DNA of 64,000 nucleotides from Candidatus Mediterraneibacter pullicola. Its GTDB lineage: Bacteria > Bacillota > Clostridia > Lachnospirales > Lachnospiraceae. The notes below the pieces were generated by a model. The model was given only the letters and a program-made list of their open reading frames with translations. It had not been told where the DNA came from and did no database searches. The position numbers and the translations under genes were made by a program. Below, piece after piece: positions 8,502-18,237 of the stretch. The stretch lies in the NCBI GenBank assembly GCA_019117065.1, contig DXAK01000049.1:1-64000 (forward strand), read 5' to 3'. Positions within the stretch are counted from its first letter, which is position 1. Every line of letters begins with the position of its first letter.

Positions 8502-9152
8502 TTATCTCCGCGCGGCGATCAATTTATTGATCGGGTTGCCCCGAGAAGAAAACTTTTCCTCATACTCCGTCATAATATTCCCTTTGTTCATTTCCACATG
8601 ACGGTGGAGATCATAGGTGAACGCGCGCAGTACCCACCCTGCTTCCCTTACCTGCTCCAAAGAAAAATTAAAAAGCCCTGTATTGTCCGTCTTAAACTCC
8701 ACAACTCCATCCGGCGCAAGCACGCTTTCATACCGTTTTAAAAATTCCACGGAAGTAAGGCGCCGTTTTGCATGCCTTGCTTTTGGCCACGGGTCAGAGA
8801 AGTTCAGGTATATCTTCTTCACCTCTCCCTCCGTAAACACATCCCCGATATTCCGGGCGTCCATGCAGACGAACCTTATATTTTTCAGATCATGGAACTC
8901 CTGTGTATCATACTTCTCGATGGCTCTTAAAAGTACACTCGAATACCTCTCGATCCCTATAAAATTAATATTCGGATATTTTTTCGCCATATTCAGGATG
9001 AAGCGTCCCTTTCCCATCCCTATCTCGATATGGACAGGGTTCTTATTGCCGAAAACCTGTTTCCAGCACCCTCTCTGGTCCTCTGGTCTTTTAATCACGT
9101 CATGGTGGGACTGTATCGTTCCCTCTGCCCTCGGTATGTTTCTCAATCGCAT
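8502..9152 (-). CDS. trmB: tRNA (guanine-N7-)-methyltransferase
   Basis: A 216-residue Rossmann-fold methyltransferase that makes m7G46 in tRNA using S-adenosylmethionine. The SAM-binding motif EIGMGKGRF lies near residue 42. The family signature NFSDPWPKARHAKRRL, which contains the catalytic Asp and basic tRNA-contact residues, follows at about 115-130, and a TDN segment near 155. Length and motif order match the bacterial TrmB family. It is a single gene upstream of tRNA-Lys and transcribed the same way. The gene downstream is the tRNA, but the distance suggests separate transcription. Confidence 0.96.
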   Translation of the reverse strand: MRLRNIPRAEGTIQSHHDVIKRPEDQRGCWKQVFGNKNPVHIEIGMGKGRFILNMAKKYPNINFIGIERYSSVLLRAIEKYDTQEFHDLKNIRFVCMDARNIGDVFTEGEVKKIYLNFSDPWPKARHAKRRLTSVEFLKRYESVLAPDGVVEFKTDNTGLFNFSLEQVREAGWVLRAFTYDLHRHVEMNKGNIMTEYEEKFSSRGNPINKLIAARR

Positions 9153-9354
9153 AACAAAATCTCCTGCTTTTTATATCTTGTTCCAAGAAAATAAATTCTC
9201 TCTTAAATATTATTATCATAACATGACAGACAGCTCTGGTCAAAAGCCCGCCTCATTTTTCCAAAAATATAAGGGCTGTTTTTTCTTGTAAAATCAGTGG
9301 AAACTATGTAAAATACATCCCCGTAAAGGCTTGGTTAAAATTAACGCACGCACC

Positions 9355-9382
9355 TTGCATTTTCATTTAAAAGGTGTATGAT
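9355..9382 (+). promoter_or_regulatory. Probable promoter of the V-ATPase operon
   Basis: TTGCAT (9355-9360), a 16-base spacer and TATGAT (9377-9382) lie about 40 bases before the first V-ATPase gene. The spacer is one base short of the optimum. Confidence 0.45.
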
Positions 9383-9420
9383 AAAGTATATTAGCGTTTT
9401 CTCAAGACAGGAGGCTTTTT

Positions 9421-9732
9421 ATGGAGTCTATTGTAAACAAATTGACAGAAATTGAGGATGCGGCATCCGCCATCGTCGCGCATGCCGAGGAGCAAAAGGA
9501 AGCGCTCGACAAGGAATACGAACAGAAGCGCAGAAATTTTGACACGGAGCTGGAGGAGCAGACGCAGGCGCGCCTTTCCAGTATACGCAGGGAACTGGAA
9601 AAGAACACTTCCGGCATCCTTGAGAGTCAGAGCGGTGCCAGCGAGGATATGATCCGCGCGCTAGAAAAAGAATATGAAGAAAAGCATACCGAGTATGCCC
9701 ATGAAATATTGCGCAGAATCACCGAGGTGTAG
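9421..9732 (+). CDS. ntpF: V-type ATPase peripheral-stalk subunit (G/H-type)
   Basis: A 103-residue protein, almost entirely charged and heptad-like (long runs of E, K, R, A and Q). It is the expected coiled-coil partner of subunit E in the peripheral stalk of V/A-type ATPases. It has no catalytic motif. The assignment rests on its position as first gene of the operon, its length and its coiled-coil character; sequence conservation in this subunit is always low. The symbol follows Enterococcus hirae naming. The next gene starts three bases after its stop, so the two are translated in tandem. AGGAGGC precedes the start. Confidence 0.75.
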   Translation: MESIVNKLTEIEDAASAIVAHAEEQKEALDKEYEQKRRNFDTELEEQTQARLSSIRRELEKNTSGILESQSGASEDMIRALEKEYEEKHTEYAHEILRRITEV

Positions 9733-9735
9733 CCT

Positions 9736-10782
9736 ATGGGAAACTTATTGGAATACAGCGGAATCGTGACGAAGATCCGAGGTATGGAGGCGAAGCTTCT
9801 GACGCCAGATCAATTCACAGAGATCGTAAATCTTGGCAGCGTTCCAGAAATTGTGGAATATCTCAAGAAAAATACCGCATACGCAGATGTCCTTGAGACA
9901 CTCGGGGAAGATCAGATACACAGAGGCAATATCGAAAAAGTGCTGACTCAGTCACTCTATCACGACTATACGAAGATCTATCGGTTCTGCAGACAGAAGC
10001 AGCGGCGTTTCATGAAACTGATCATGAAAAACTACGAGATTGACCTGATTAACTACTGCTTAAGGATTGTAATCAACCATTACCGGCAGCCCTTTGACCT
10101 GAATTATAAGCGGGCATTTTTTGACCGCTATTCGCAGATTTCCATAGAGAAACTCATCACATCGCGCACCACTGATGAGCTGGTGGAAAATCTAAAGGGA
10201 ACCGAGTATTACGCTCCCCTTAGGAAGCTAAAAGACTCTCAGGACGTCACGCTCTACGATTATAACCTGACTTTAGATCTTTACTTTTATATTTCCACAT
10301 GGAAAGAGCAGAAAAAGCTCCTAAAGAAAGCCGATCTTGAACTTTTTATGAGGGACCGCGGTTCCAAGATTGACCTTCTGAACCTGCAATGGATCTACAG
10401 AGCGAAGCAATACTATAATATGAAACCTGCAGATATTTATCTGATGCTCATACCGATCCACTACAAATTATCAACAGATCTGGTTAAAGAACTGGTTGAG
10501 GCGCCGGGTTACGAAGAATTCAAAAATGCTGTGGCAAAGACGAGTTATGCACGGCATTATAATTTTAACCAAGACCTGACCATTGAACGGATGTATGCGG
10601 ACTTTCTGCATCATCTGTATACAGTAGACCGCCGGCGGGATCCCTATTCTGTCGCCGCGATCAATACTTATCTCTTTTTAAAAGAAGAAGAAATCAAAAA
10701 GCTGACGACCGCCATGGAGTGTGTACGCTATAAGTTAAGCCCCGGCGAGACGTTTGCCTATGTTGGAGGTAAGACCCAATGA
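9736..10782 (+). CDS. ntpC: V-type ATPase subunit C
   Basis: A 348-residue soluble helical protein of the subunit C/AC39 family, which links the central rotor shaft to the membrane c-ring. Recognisable are the opening segment (YSGIVTKIRGMEAKLLT) and the repeated aromatic-rich helices ending in a KEEEIKKLTTAMECVRYKL segment typical of the family C-terminus, where the protein caps the ring. Length is normal. Its stop codon overlaps the start of subunit I by four bases (ATGA), so the two are translationally coupled. Second gene of the operon. Confidence 0.9.
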   Translation: MGNLLEYSGIVTKIRGMEAKLLTPDQFTEIVNLGSVPEIVEYLKKNTAYADVLETLGEDQIHRGNIEKVLTQSLYHDYTKIYRFCRQKQRRFMKLIMKNYEIDLINYCLRIVINHYRQPFDLNYKRAFFDRYSQISIEKLITSRTTDELVENLKGTEYYAPLRKLKDSQDVTLYDYNLTLDLYFYISTWKEQKKLLKKADLELFMRDRGSKIDLLNLQWIYRAKQYYNMKPADIYLMLIPIHYKLSTDLVKELVEAPGYEEFKNAVAKTSYARHYNFNQDLTIERMYADFLHHLYTVDRRRDPYSVAAINTYLFLKEEEIKKLTTAMECVRYKLSPGETFAYVGGKTQ

Positions 10783-12719
10783 TCGTAAAAATGAAATTCA
10801 TCAACATCTCCGGACCGCGGGGCGACATCGACCGCGTTACCGACCTGTATCTCTCACGCTATGAGATCCAGCTTGAATCCGCGCTGTCCGAGCTGAAAAC
10901 CGTAGACAACCTAAGGCCTTTCGTAGAACTCAACCCATACCGGGATGCACTGGGAAAGGCTGTACAGTTCGTTGGCTATCTTGCAAACGCCGACGATGTG
11001 GAGCCAGATACTTCCCTTGGTCTCGACGATATGTTTGAGGTTGTACGCAAGGCAAATGAGGATTATCAAGAGCTTCAGGAAAAGAAAGAGAAATTAAAGA
11101 AAAAGATCGACGAGCTTCGCGCGAAACAGCAGATTATCGCTCCCTTCCGCCCGTTAGACTGTGATCTCCACAAGGTGCTGCATTACCGTTACATCACTTA
11201 CCGCTTCGGCCGTATTGCCGTAGAGTTTTACCATAAAATGCAGAAGTATCTGATGGATGATCTGAAAGCTATCTTCGTAGAGGGGGAAAGAGACGATAGT
11301 TTCGTGTACGGGGCTTATTTTGTTTCCCCTGCCGAGACCCAGAAGGTGGACGCCGTATTCCGCTCTCTTCATTTTGAACGGATTGAACTAAAGGATGAAT
11401 TCGAAGGCACGCCTGCCTATGCCTACCAGTCTTTGGAACGGGAGATCGCAAGAGTCAATCTGGAGATAGAAGATATTGATAAACAAGCCGGGGAGATGCT
11501 CTCCGGCCGAGCGCCTCAGCTCATCGCGGCGCGCAACAGGCTGGAAGAACTATCCAACAACTTTGATGTGCGCAAACTTGCGGCGCGTATGGAAGATAAT
11601 AAGGAAGATTACTACATTCTCTGCGGATGGATGGCAGAGGATGATGTTGAAAAATTTGTAAAAGAGGTGGAGGACGACGACAAGGTCTTTGTCGTTGTGG
11701 AGGACGACCACAACGCCTACTTCGGGGAACCTCCCACCAAACTGGAGAACCCGAAGCTGTTCAAGCCTTTTGAAATGTTCGTCCAGATGTACGGCCTTCC
11801 CTCCCATAACGAATTTGATCCGACGGTATTCGTAGGGCTGACCTACTCGTTCATTTTCGGAGTCATGTTCGGCGATGTTGGACAAGGATTACTCCTTCTC
11901 ATCGGCGGAGCGCTCATCTATCACTTTAAGAGGGCGCCTCTGGCGGGAATCATTGCGACAGCGGGAGTATTTTCCACGCTCTTCGGGTTCTTGTTCGGCA
12001 GTATCTTTGGATTCGAGGATGTGTTGCCTGCCCTGTGGATACGACCTATCGACCACATGACCACCCTTCCCTTCCTCGGGAAACTGAACACGGTGTTCAT
12101 CGTGGCAGTCGCTTTCGGAATGTTGCTCATCGTGATTGCAATGGTGCTCCATATCTTTAACGCCGTAAGGAGCAAAGACATTGAGGGAACATGGTTTGAC
12201 CCGAACGGTGTGGCTGGACTAGTATTTTACATTGCGGTTGTTGTTACCATCGTTCTGTTTATGACAGGCAATCCTCTTCCGGGAGGAATCCTGATGGGAA
12301 TTATGTTCGGTGTACCTCTGATCCTCATCCTCTTCCGGGAACCGCTCACAAGAATCATTCAGAAACGGGCGGATAAGATGGAAACCGGCAAAGCAATGTT
12401 TCTCGTACAAGGATTTTTTGAGATGTTTGAAACCTTGCTGAGCTATTTCTCAAACACCATCTCCTTCATCCGTATCGGCGCTTTCGCGGTAAGCCACGCA
12501 GCGATCATGGAAGTCGTCCTGCAGCTTGCGGGAGCGGAAAGCGGACATCCAAACTGGCTAGGCGTTATTTTCGGCAACCTGTTTGTATGCGGGTTTGAGG
12601 GATTGATCGTGGGCATTCAGGTGCTCCGTCTGGAATATTACGAGATGTTCAGCCGGTTTTACAAAGGCAGCGGCCATTCATTTGAGCCATATACAAGAAA
12701 GAATACAAAGAAAAAATAA
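10779..12719 (+). CDS. ntpI: V-type ATPase subunit I (a-subunit, ion channel stator)
   Basis: A 646-residue two-part protein. The first ~340 residues are soluble and partly coiled-coil and form the stator arm. The rest has about seven or eight membrane segments. The segment SNTISFIRIGAFAVSHA contains the Arg (about residue 565) that faces the c-ring carboxylate and is essential for ion transfer in this family. The membrane region opens with FGVMFGDVGQGLLL, another family signature. It overlaps the subunit C gene by four bases. With subunit K it forms the ion path of the Vo motor. Confidence 0.94.
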   Translation: MIVKMKFINISGPRGDIDRVTDLYLSRYEIQLESALSELKTVDNLRPFVELNPYRDALGKAVQFVGYLANADDVEPDTSLGLDDMFEVVRKANEDYQELQEKKEKLKKKIDELRAKQQIIAPFRPLDCDLHKVLHYRYITYRFGRIAVEFYHKMQKYLMDDLKAIFVEGERDDSFVYGAYFVSPAETQKVDAVFRSLHFERIELKDEFEGTPAYAYQSLEREIARVNLEIEDIDKQAGEMLSGRAPQLIAARNRLEELSNNFDVRKLAARMEDNKEDYYILCGWMAEDDVEKFVKEVEDDDKVFVVVEDDHNAYFGEPPTKLENPKLFKPFEMFVQMYGLPSHNEFDPTVFVGLTYSFIFGVMFGDVGQGLLLLIGGALIYHFKRAPLAGIIATAGVFSTLFGFLFGSIFGFEDVLPALWIRPIDHMTTLPFLGKLNTVFIVAVAFGMLLIVIAMVLHIFNAVRSKDIEGTWFDPNGVAGLVFYIAVVVTIVLFMTGNPLPGGILMGIMFGVPLILILFREPLTRIIQKRADKMETGKAMFLVQGFFEMFETLLSYFSNTISFIRIGAFAVSHAAIMEVVLQLAGAESGHPNWLGVIFGNLFVCGFEGLIVGIQVLRLEYYEMFSRFYKGSGHSFEPYTRKNTKKK

Positions 12720-12761
12720 ACTACAATTTTTAAAACTATTTTTAATCAGGAGGATCCTACC

Positions 12762-13199
12762 ATGACTTTAGGAACAAAAATCGTATTTATTGCCGCTTTG
12801 ATCTTAAGCATCATCATTCCTTTCGGTTATTACCTGCTTGGGAAGGAAAAATCACGCAAACGCTACAAACGCGCGATCGGCTCCAATGTATTTTTCTTCT
12901 TCGGAGCTTTTGTGATAGCATCAATCATGCTGCTTGGCGGCCCGGACGTACAAGCCGCTGAATCTGCCGCATCTGATTCCGGCTTTGCCACAGGGCTTGG
13001 ATATCTGGCGGCAGCCCTCGTCACAGGCCTTTCCTGTATCGGCGGCGGTATCGCTGTTGCAAGCGCGGCAAGCGCGGCTCTTGGAGCAATCAGTGAAGAT
13101 TCCAGCGTACTGGGTAAATCCCTCATCTTTGTAGGACTCGCAGAAGGCGTATGCCTGTACGGACTAATTATCTCCTTCATGATATTAGGAAATCTGTAA
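12762..13199 (+). CDS. ntpK: V-type ATPase subunit K (c-ring proteolipid)
   Basis: A 145-residue hydrophobic protein. The C-terminal half is a helical hairpin: a glycine-rich helix (TGLSCIGGGIAVASAAS) and a helix with the ion-binding Glu in VGLAEGVCLYGL. The N-terminal half adds two more hydrophobic segments without a carboxylate, so each subunit has one ion site. The Gln and Ser/Thr residues that accompany the Glu in known Na+-binding rings are not evident, so I infer H+ coupling, with modest certainty. AGGAGG precedes the start; the gene follows subunit I after 42 bases. Confidence 0.88.
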   Translation: MTLGTKIVFIAALILSIIIPFGYYLLGKEKSRKRYKRAIGSNVFFFFGAFVIASIMLLGGPDVQAAESAASDSGFATGLGYLAAALVTGLSCIGGGIAVASAASAALGAISEDSSVLGKSLIFVGLAEGVCLYGLIISFMILGNL

Positions 13200-13252
13200 C
13201 ACCAGTCAGCCGTGCGGGAATCCGCGCAGACAAACGGAGAAAGAGGTTCACA

Positions 13253-13561
13253 ATGAAAATGTATCTTATCAGTGATAATGTAGACACCTACACTGGCATG
13301 CGCCTCGCAGGTGTTGACGGAGTCGTAGTTCATGAGCGCGACGAACTGAAAAAAGCTCTCGAAGACGTGCTTGCGGACAAAACCGTAGGCATTGTCCTTC
13401 TGACTGAGAAATTCGGTCGGGAATTCCCTGATATCATCGATACCTTCCGTCTGGAACGCAAGATGCCTCTCCTCGTGGAGATCCCGGACAGACACGGAAC
13501 CGGCCGTCAAAAGGACTTTATCACATCATATATCACGGAAGCCATCGGGTTGAAGCTGTAA
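13253..13561 (+). CDS. ntpG: V-type ATPase subunit F (central shaft)
   Basis: A 102-residue protein with the compact Rossmann-like layout of subunit F, which pairs with subunit D in the central rotor shaft. Typical features are the start (MYLISDNVDTYTGMRLAGV), the VGIVLLTEKF strand and a C-terminal helix. The start at 13253 was chosen because it follows AACGGAGAAAGAGG; an upstream in-frame ATG would overlap subunit K and has no ribosome site. The symbol follows E. hirae, where NtpG is the F-type shaft subunit. A 281-base gap with a nested inverted repeat follows it. Confidence 0.85.
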   Translation: MKMYLISDNVDTYTGMRLAGVDGVVVHERDELKKALEDVLADKTVGIVLLTEKFGREFPDIIDTFRLERKMPLLVEIPDRHGTGRQKDFITSYITEAIGLKL

Positions 13562-13579
13562 TTCCGCCCAGCCTATAAT

Positions 13580-13714
13580 GTCTGTCGTATTCTGTATCCT
13601 CTGCGGACTCTCTCCCGCTTGGGGAAAAACGCAGCGGTACATAAGACCGCGCAATACGCGGTCTTATGTACCGGCGTTTTTCACAGTCCTTATCGGACAC
13701 AGAATACGACAGAC
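13580..13714. repeat. 135-bp nested inverted repeat inside the V-ATPase operon
   Basis: Outer arms GTCTGTCGTATTCTGT (13580-13595) and its exact complement (13699-13714) enclose an inner, nearly perfect stem. AAAAACGC(A)GCGGTACATAAGACCGCG (13625-13651) faces CGCGGTCTTATGTACC plus GGCGTTTTT (13657-13681) across a CAATA loop. The segments between the outer and inner arms pair only partly. It holds no gene. The inner stem followed by TTTTT resembles an intrinsic terminator, so it could attenuate transcription between subunits F and E. The terminal arms also resemble a MITE. No target-site duplication is obvious. Confidence 0.85.
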
Positions 13715-13842
13715 CCGCAGCCGGAACTACAAGCAATAAGATATGCTTGCATCAGAAAAGGTATTTTTTAATCAAAAGCGGTATGCGTCAACCGGCAGAG
13801 ATATATTTTAATCAAACAGAAAACGTAAAGGAGGTATTCCTC

Positions 13843-14436
13843 TTGACAGTAGAAGAAAAAATTGCTCATCTGAAGACTACATCTATGGAACAGGCCCGGG
13901 CAGAGGGAAACGCCATCATCGACTCTCACCGCGAAGCTCTTGAAAAAGTCCTTGAGGATCACAAGGCGGAAGCCCTGCGCCAGTCCGAGACACGCATCAA
14001 GGCAGAGACGACCAATGCGAAGCTTTCTCTGAATCAGGCGTCTGCAAAGTCCCAGCTTGAGATCAAACGCCGTCAGGGAAAAGTCCAGCAGGAGCTGAAA
14101 GATAAAGTATTTAAAGAGGCCTTAGAGCTTGTGAAGGATTACATGAAAACAGAAGCCTACGATGATTTTCTCGTAAAATGTATCCGTAACGCAGAACGTT
14201 TCGCAGGGGATGAGGCTCTGATTGTCTATATCAATCCGTCCGACGAGAAAAGACGCCCTGATCTGGAAGACGCTACAGGTATTCACCTGACTATCAGTGC
14301 GGAAGACTTCATCGGAGGGATCCGTGCGGTCATTCGCAGCAGGAACATTCTGATCGACAATTCCTTCCGGACACAGCTGCGCAATGAGTATGACAAATTT
14401 ATCTTTTTGGGAGGTGACGGCAATGCCAGCGCTTAA
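13843..14436 (+). CDS. ntpE: V-type ATPase subunit E (peripheral stalk)
   Basis: A 197-residue protein. A long charged coiled coil (about 1-95) pairs with the G/H-type subunit, and a C-terminal globular part includes the LIVYINPSDE and GGIRAVI segments typical of subunit E. The start is a TTG at 13843, chosen because AAAGGAGG lies ten bases upstream and because coiled-coil homology begins there; upstream in-frame ATGs fall near or inside the inverted repeat. Its last 14 bases overlap the start of subunit A. The stalk it forms holds the A3B3 head against rotation. Confidence 0.88.
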   Translation: MTVEEKIAHLKTTSMEQARAEGNAIIDSHREALEKVLEDHKAEALRQSETRIKAETTNAKLSLNQASAKSQLEIKRRQGKVQQELKDKVFKEALELVKDYMKTEAYDDFLVKCIRNAERFAGDEALIVYINPSDEKRRPDLEDATGIHLTISAEDFIGGIRAVIRSRNILIDNSFRTQLRNEYDKFIFLGGDGNASA

Positions 14437-16195
14437 AACCGGAAAAATATACGGGATCAACGGGCCCGTCATCTACTTGAAAGGAAATACTGGATTCCGT
14501 ATGTCAGAAATGGTCTATGTGGGCGAAGAACAGCTAGTCGGCGAAGTCATTGCTCTGGACAAAGACATGACAACCATTCAGGTATACGAAGAGACATCTG
14601 GTCTCTGCCCCGGCGAAACCGTAACCGCAAGCGGAAGCCCTGTGTCTGTCACGCTTGCTCCGGGCATCCTGAATAACATTTTCGACGGTATCGAAAGACC
14701 TCTGGAGCGCATCGCAGATTCGGCAGGCGCCTTTATTACCCGTGGAGTGAGTGTAGACTTTCTTGACAGGAAAAAGAAATGGCAGACTCACATTACAGTG
14801 CAGAAAGGACAGTATCTCCACGGAGGGGACATCATAGCGGAAGTCCCTGAAACCCATGCCATCGTACACAAATGTATGGTTCCTCCGGATCTGGAAGGCA
14901 CAGTGGTCAGCGCCGTACCGGATGGGGATTATACCATCGAGGAGACACTCGTAACGCTGAAACTTCAGGACGGTTCGGAAAAAAAGCTGACCATGACGCA
15001 GCGCTGGCCCATCCGCACACCAAGGCCGACGCACCACCGTTTTCCCGCGTCTGTTCCACTTATAACGGGACAGCGTATCATTGATACAATGTTCCCCATC
15101 GCCAAGGGAGGCACCGCCGCTATCCCCGGTGGATTCGGAACTGGTAAGACCATGACACAGCATCAAATCGCAAAATGGGCGGACGCCGACATTATTATCT
15201 ATATCGGCTGCGGCGAGCGCGGGAACGAGATGACACAGGTGCTGGAAGAGTTCGGTGAGCTGACCGATCCAAAGACAGGCAATCCCCTGATGGATAGAAC
15301 CACACTGATCGCAAATACATCCAACATGCCCGTGGCTGCCCGCGAAGCAAGCATTTACACCGGGCTTACACTGGCGGAATATTACCGCGACATGGGCTAT
15401 GACGTAGCGATCATGGCGGATTCTACCTCAAGATGGGCAGAGGCTTTGCGCGAGCTGTCCGGCCGTCTGGAAGAGATGCCCGCGGAGGAAGGATTCCCCG
15501 CATATCTGGCATCCCGCCTGTCTGCTTTCTATGAGCGAGCCGGCATGATGCACAACCTAAACGGTACAGACGGATCCGTGACCATCATCGGCGCGGTATC
15601 CCCGCAGGGCGGTGATTTCTCTGAGCCTGTCACCCAGAATACGAAACGATTTGTGCGCTGTTTCTGGGGTCTGGACAAAAGCCTCGCCTACTCCAGACAT
15701 TTCCCGGCTATCCACTGGCTCACCAGTTACAGCGAATATTTGAACGATTTAAGCCACTGGTATCAGGACAATGTATCCCAGCAGTTTGTGGATTACAGAA
15801 ACCGCCTGATGGCGCTTCTCAATCAGGAAAGCAGCCTTCTGGAGATCGTAAAACTGATCGGAAGCGACGTACTCCCTGACGATCAAAAGCTAGTGCTGGA
15901 AATCGCGAGGGTCATCCGCCTCGGTTTCCTGCAGCAGAACGCATTTCACAAGGATGATACTTGTGTCTCCATGGAGAAGCAGTTCCTCATGATGGACACC
16001 ATCCTTTATCTTTATAAACAGGCGCGCACCCTCGTCACGATGGGACACCCCATGTCCGTGCTGAAAGCGGAAAATATCTTCGACCGCGTCATTGCGATCA
16101 AATATGACGTGCCTAATGACCGGCTTGAGATGTTCGCCCAGTATCACAGAGACATTGACGCATTCTATCAGAGAGTGCTCGAGAAAAACGCGTAA
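14423..16195 (+). CDS. ntpA: V-type ATPase catalytic subunit A
   Basis: A 590-residue catalytic subunit. The N-terminal beta-barrel is followed by the A-type non-homologous insert (about 110-190) that separates it from F1 beta. The Walker A motif GGFGTGKT lies near residues 236-243, where many relatives have GPFGSGKT. The GERGNE catalytic-Glu segment and the Walker B strand ([17 protein letters not shown]) follow. Length is typical. The start at 14423 is preceded by GGGAGGTG and overlaps subunit E by 14 bases. With subunit B it forms the A3B3 hexamer that hydrolyses or makes ATP. Confidence 0.97.
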   Translation: MPALKTGKIYGINGPVIYLKGNTGFRMSEMVYVGEEQLVGEVIALDKDMTTIQVYEETSGLCPGETVTASGSPVSVTLAPGILNNIFDGIERPLERIADSAGAFITRGVSVDFLDRKKKWQTHITVQKGQYLHGGDIIAEVPETHAIVHKCMVPPDLEGTVVSAVPDGDYTIEETLVTLKLQDGSEKKLTMTQRWPIRTPRPTHHRFPASVPLITGQRIIDTMFPIAKGGTAAIPGGFGTGKTMTQHQIAKWADADIIIYIGCGERGNEMTQVLEEFGELTDPKTGNPLMDRTTLIANTSNMPVAAREASIYTGLTLAEYYRDMGYDVAIMADSTSRWAEALRELSGRLEEMPAEEGFPAYLASRLSAFYERAGMMHNLNGTDGSVTIIGAVSPQGGDFSEPVTQNTKRFVRCFWGLDKSLAYSRHFPAIHWLTSYSEYLNDLSHWYQDNVSQQFVDYRNRLMALLNQESSLLEIVKLIGSDVLPDDQKLVLEIARVIRLGFLQQNAFHKDDTCVSMEKQFLMMDTILYLYKQARTLVTMGHPMSVLKAENIFDRVIAIKYDVPNDRLEMFAQYHRDIDAFYQRVLEKNA

Positions 16196-16209
16196 GGAGG
16201 ACCGTGATT

Positions 16210-17595
16210 ATGTCAATAGAATATTTAGGCTTAAGCAGCATTAACGGCCCTCTCATTGCTCTTGAGGGCATACAGGACGCGTTCTATGATGAGATCGTAG
16301 AATTTGTTGTCGATGGAAATGAACGCAAGATCGGGCGTATCGTAGAGATTTACGAAGACAAAGCCGTCATTCAGGTTTTTGAGGGCTCTGAAAATATGTC
16401 CCTTAAAAATACCCACACCAAACTGACCGGGCACCCCTTGGAGATCGCTCTCTCCCCAGATATGCTGGGGCGTACCTTCAACGGTATCGGTCAGCCCATC
16501 GATGATCTAGGACCGATTGTCTCCACGCTGAAACGGGATGTAAACGGGCTTCCCCTAAACCCGGTGCGCCGCGAATATCCCCGCAACTATATCCACACCG
16601 GCATCTCTGCCATCGACGGACTGACAACCTTGATCCGCGGGCAGAAGCTGCCGATATTCTCGGGGAACGGTCTTCCCCACGACCAGCTGGCCGCGCAGAT
16701 CGTAAAGCAGGCATCCCTCGGGGAAAATTCCGATGAGAAATTCGCCATCGTGTTCGCCGCCATGGGCGTAAAACACGACGTCGCCGACTTTTTCCGCAAT
16801 ACGTTTGAGGAAAGCGGCGTTGCGGATCATGTTGCCATGTTCCTGAATCTGGCAAACGACCCTGTGGTAGAGCGTCTAATCACACCGAAAGTCGCTCTGA
16901 CCGTGGCGGAGTACCTTGCATTCGAGCAGAACATGCACATCCTGGTCATCCTAACGGATATGACTTCCTTCGCCGAGGCAATGCGTGAAGTCTCCTCTTC
17001 AAAGGGCGAGATCCCCAGCCGTAAAGGTTATCCGGGATATCTGTACAGTGAGCTTGCCACCATATATGAGCGCGCAGGCATCGTTCAAGGCGTGGACGGC
17101 TCTGTGACCCAGCTCCCCATCCTGACAATGCCCAACGACGACATCACTCATCCCATCCCCGACCTGACGGGCTATATCACGGAAGGGCAGATCGTGCTTG
17201 ACCGTCCTTTGCATGGGCAGTCCATCTATCCACCCATCAACATCCTGCCCTCCCTCTCTCGTCTAATGAAGGACGGTATCGGAGCCGGATACACAAGAGA
17301 GGACCATCAGGATCTGGCGAACCAGCTTTTCTCCGCCTACGCAAAGGTAGGAGACGCCAGAAACCTTGCCTCCGTTATCGGTGAGGACGAACTGTCTCCC
17401 ATAGATAAGAAATATCTGGAATTTGGAAAAGATTTTGAAGAAAGATATATCGGTCAGGGGCAGAACGAAAACCGCAGTATGGAGGAGACGCTGGACCTTG
17501 GCTGGGAGCTGCTTGGAAGACTTCCGAAGGAAGAGCTCGACCGGGTGGATACGAAAATATTGGAGAAATATTATAAACCAATGGAGGAAGAGTAA
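16210..17595 (+). CDS. ntpB: V-type ATPase regulatory subunit B
   Basis: A 461-residue non-catalytic partner of subunit A. It has the F1-alpha/V-B fold, with a degenerate P-loop region ([13 protein letters not shown]) in place of a Walker A, and the conserved [17 protein letters not shown] stretch near the catalytic interface that supplies the arginine finger. The start at 16210 was preferred over the GTG at 16204 because AAGGAGG is nine bases away instead of three. It directly follows subunit A. After it the operon is interrupted by a VOC-fold gene before subunit D. Confidence 0.96.
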   Translation: MSIEYLGLSSINGPLIALEGIQDAFYDEIVEFVVDGNERKIGRIVEIYEDKAVIQVFEGSENMSLKNTHTKLTGHPLEIALSPDMLGRTFNGIGQPIDDLGPIVSTLKRDVNGLPLNPVRREYPRNYIHTGISAIDGLTTLIRGQKLPIFSGNGLPHDQLAAQIVKQASLGENSDEKFAIVFAAMGVKHDVADFFRNTFEESGVADHVAMFLNLANDPVVERLITPKVALTVAEYLAFEQNMHILVILTDMTSFAEAMREVSSSKGEIPSRKGYPGYLYSELATIYERAGIVQGVDGSVTQLPILTMPNDDITHPIPDLTGYITEGQIVLDRPLHGQSIYPPINILPSLSRLMKDGIGAGYTREDHQDLANQLFSAYAKVGDARNLASVIGEDELSPIDKKYLEFGKDFEERYIGQGQNENRSMEETLDLGWELLGRLPKEELDRVDTKILEKYYKPMEEE

Positions 17596-17784
17596 TCATC
17601 GGCGGCTGTATTATTATTTTCGGAGGATAGTAACAATTCCATATACAGCACCCTCTTTCTGTCATTAGTTTAGGGGCGGTGGCAGTAATATTATACTATG
17701 CGGTATCTGCGCTATAAATAAACCGATACTCAAATATTGGGTTTAAAAATACCCTAATATCAGAAGATGAAGAATGGAGATTGT

Positions 17785-18168
17785 ATGAAGATCGAACACA
17801 TTGCGATGTATGTAAATAATTTGGAAAATGTAAAAAATTTTTTTGTAAATTATTTTAATGCTTCCGCAAATAATGGATATCACAATCGGACAACAAGCTT
17901 CCGATCCTATTTCTTGACATTTACGAACGGGGCAAGACTGGAGATCATGTCCAGACCCCAAATGGACGACAACGAAAAGACTGTCGCCCGGACAGGATAT
18001 ATACATCTTGCCTTCAGCGTAGGAAGTAAAGAACAGGTGGATGCTCTGACTGCCCGTCTTCAAAAGGACGGCTACGAGGTGATCAGCGGGCCGCGCACGA
18101 CCGGGGACGGCTACTATGAAAGCTGTATCATCGGACCTGAGGGCAACCAGATTGAAATTACAGTCTGA
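17785..18168 (+). CDS. VOC-fold (glyoxalase/dioxygenase-like) protein
   Basis: A 127-residue protein of the vicinal-oxygen-chelate superfamily with two beta-alpha-beta-beta-beta modules. Metal-ligand positions are visible: His of IEHIAMYV (residue 4), Glu of ARLEIMS, His of GYIHLAFSV and the C-terminal Glu of NQIEITV, the set used by glyoxalase I and relatives. The function could be lactoylglutathione lyase-like, epimerase or antibiotic-resistance type; the sequence does not decide. It sits between subunits B and D of the V-ATPase with A+T-rich DNA upstream, an unusual position suggesting a later insertion. The ribosome site (ATGGAG) is modest. Confidence 0.85.
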   Translation: MKIEHIAMYVNNLENVKNFFVNYFNASANNGYHNRTTSFRSYFLTFTNGARLEIMSRPQMDDNEKTVARTGYIHLAFSVGSKEQVDALTARLQKDGYEVISGPRTTGDGYYESCIIGPEGNQIEITV

Positions 18169-18237
18169 CGCCGCCGTTTCGTCTATATGTGATTCAGGCT
18201 ATACATCACCTAACTATGGATTGAAAGGAGGTATTTT

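Noticed and set aside
8617-9291. 224-codon plus-strand frame opposite trmB
   Set aside because: trmB motifs are intact on the minus strand; the plus frame has no motifs and no ribosome site.
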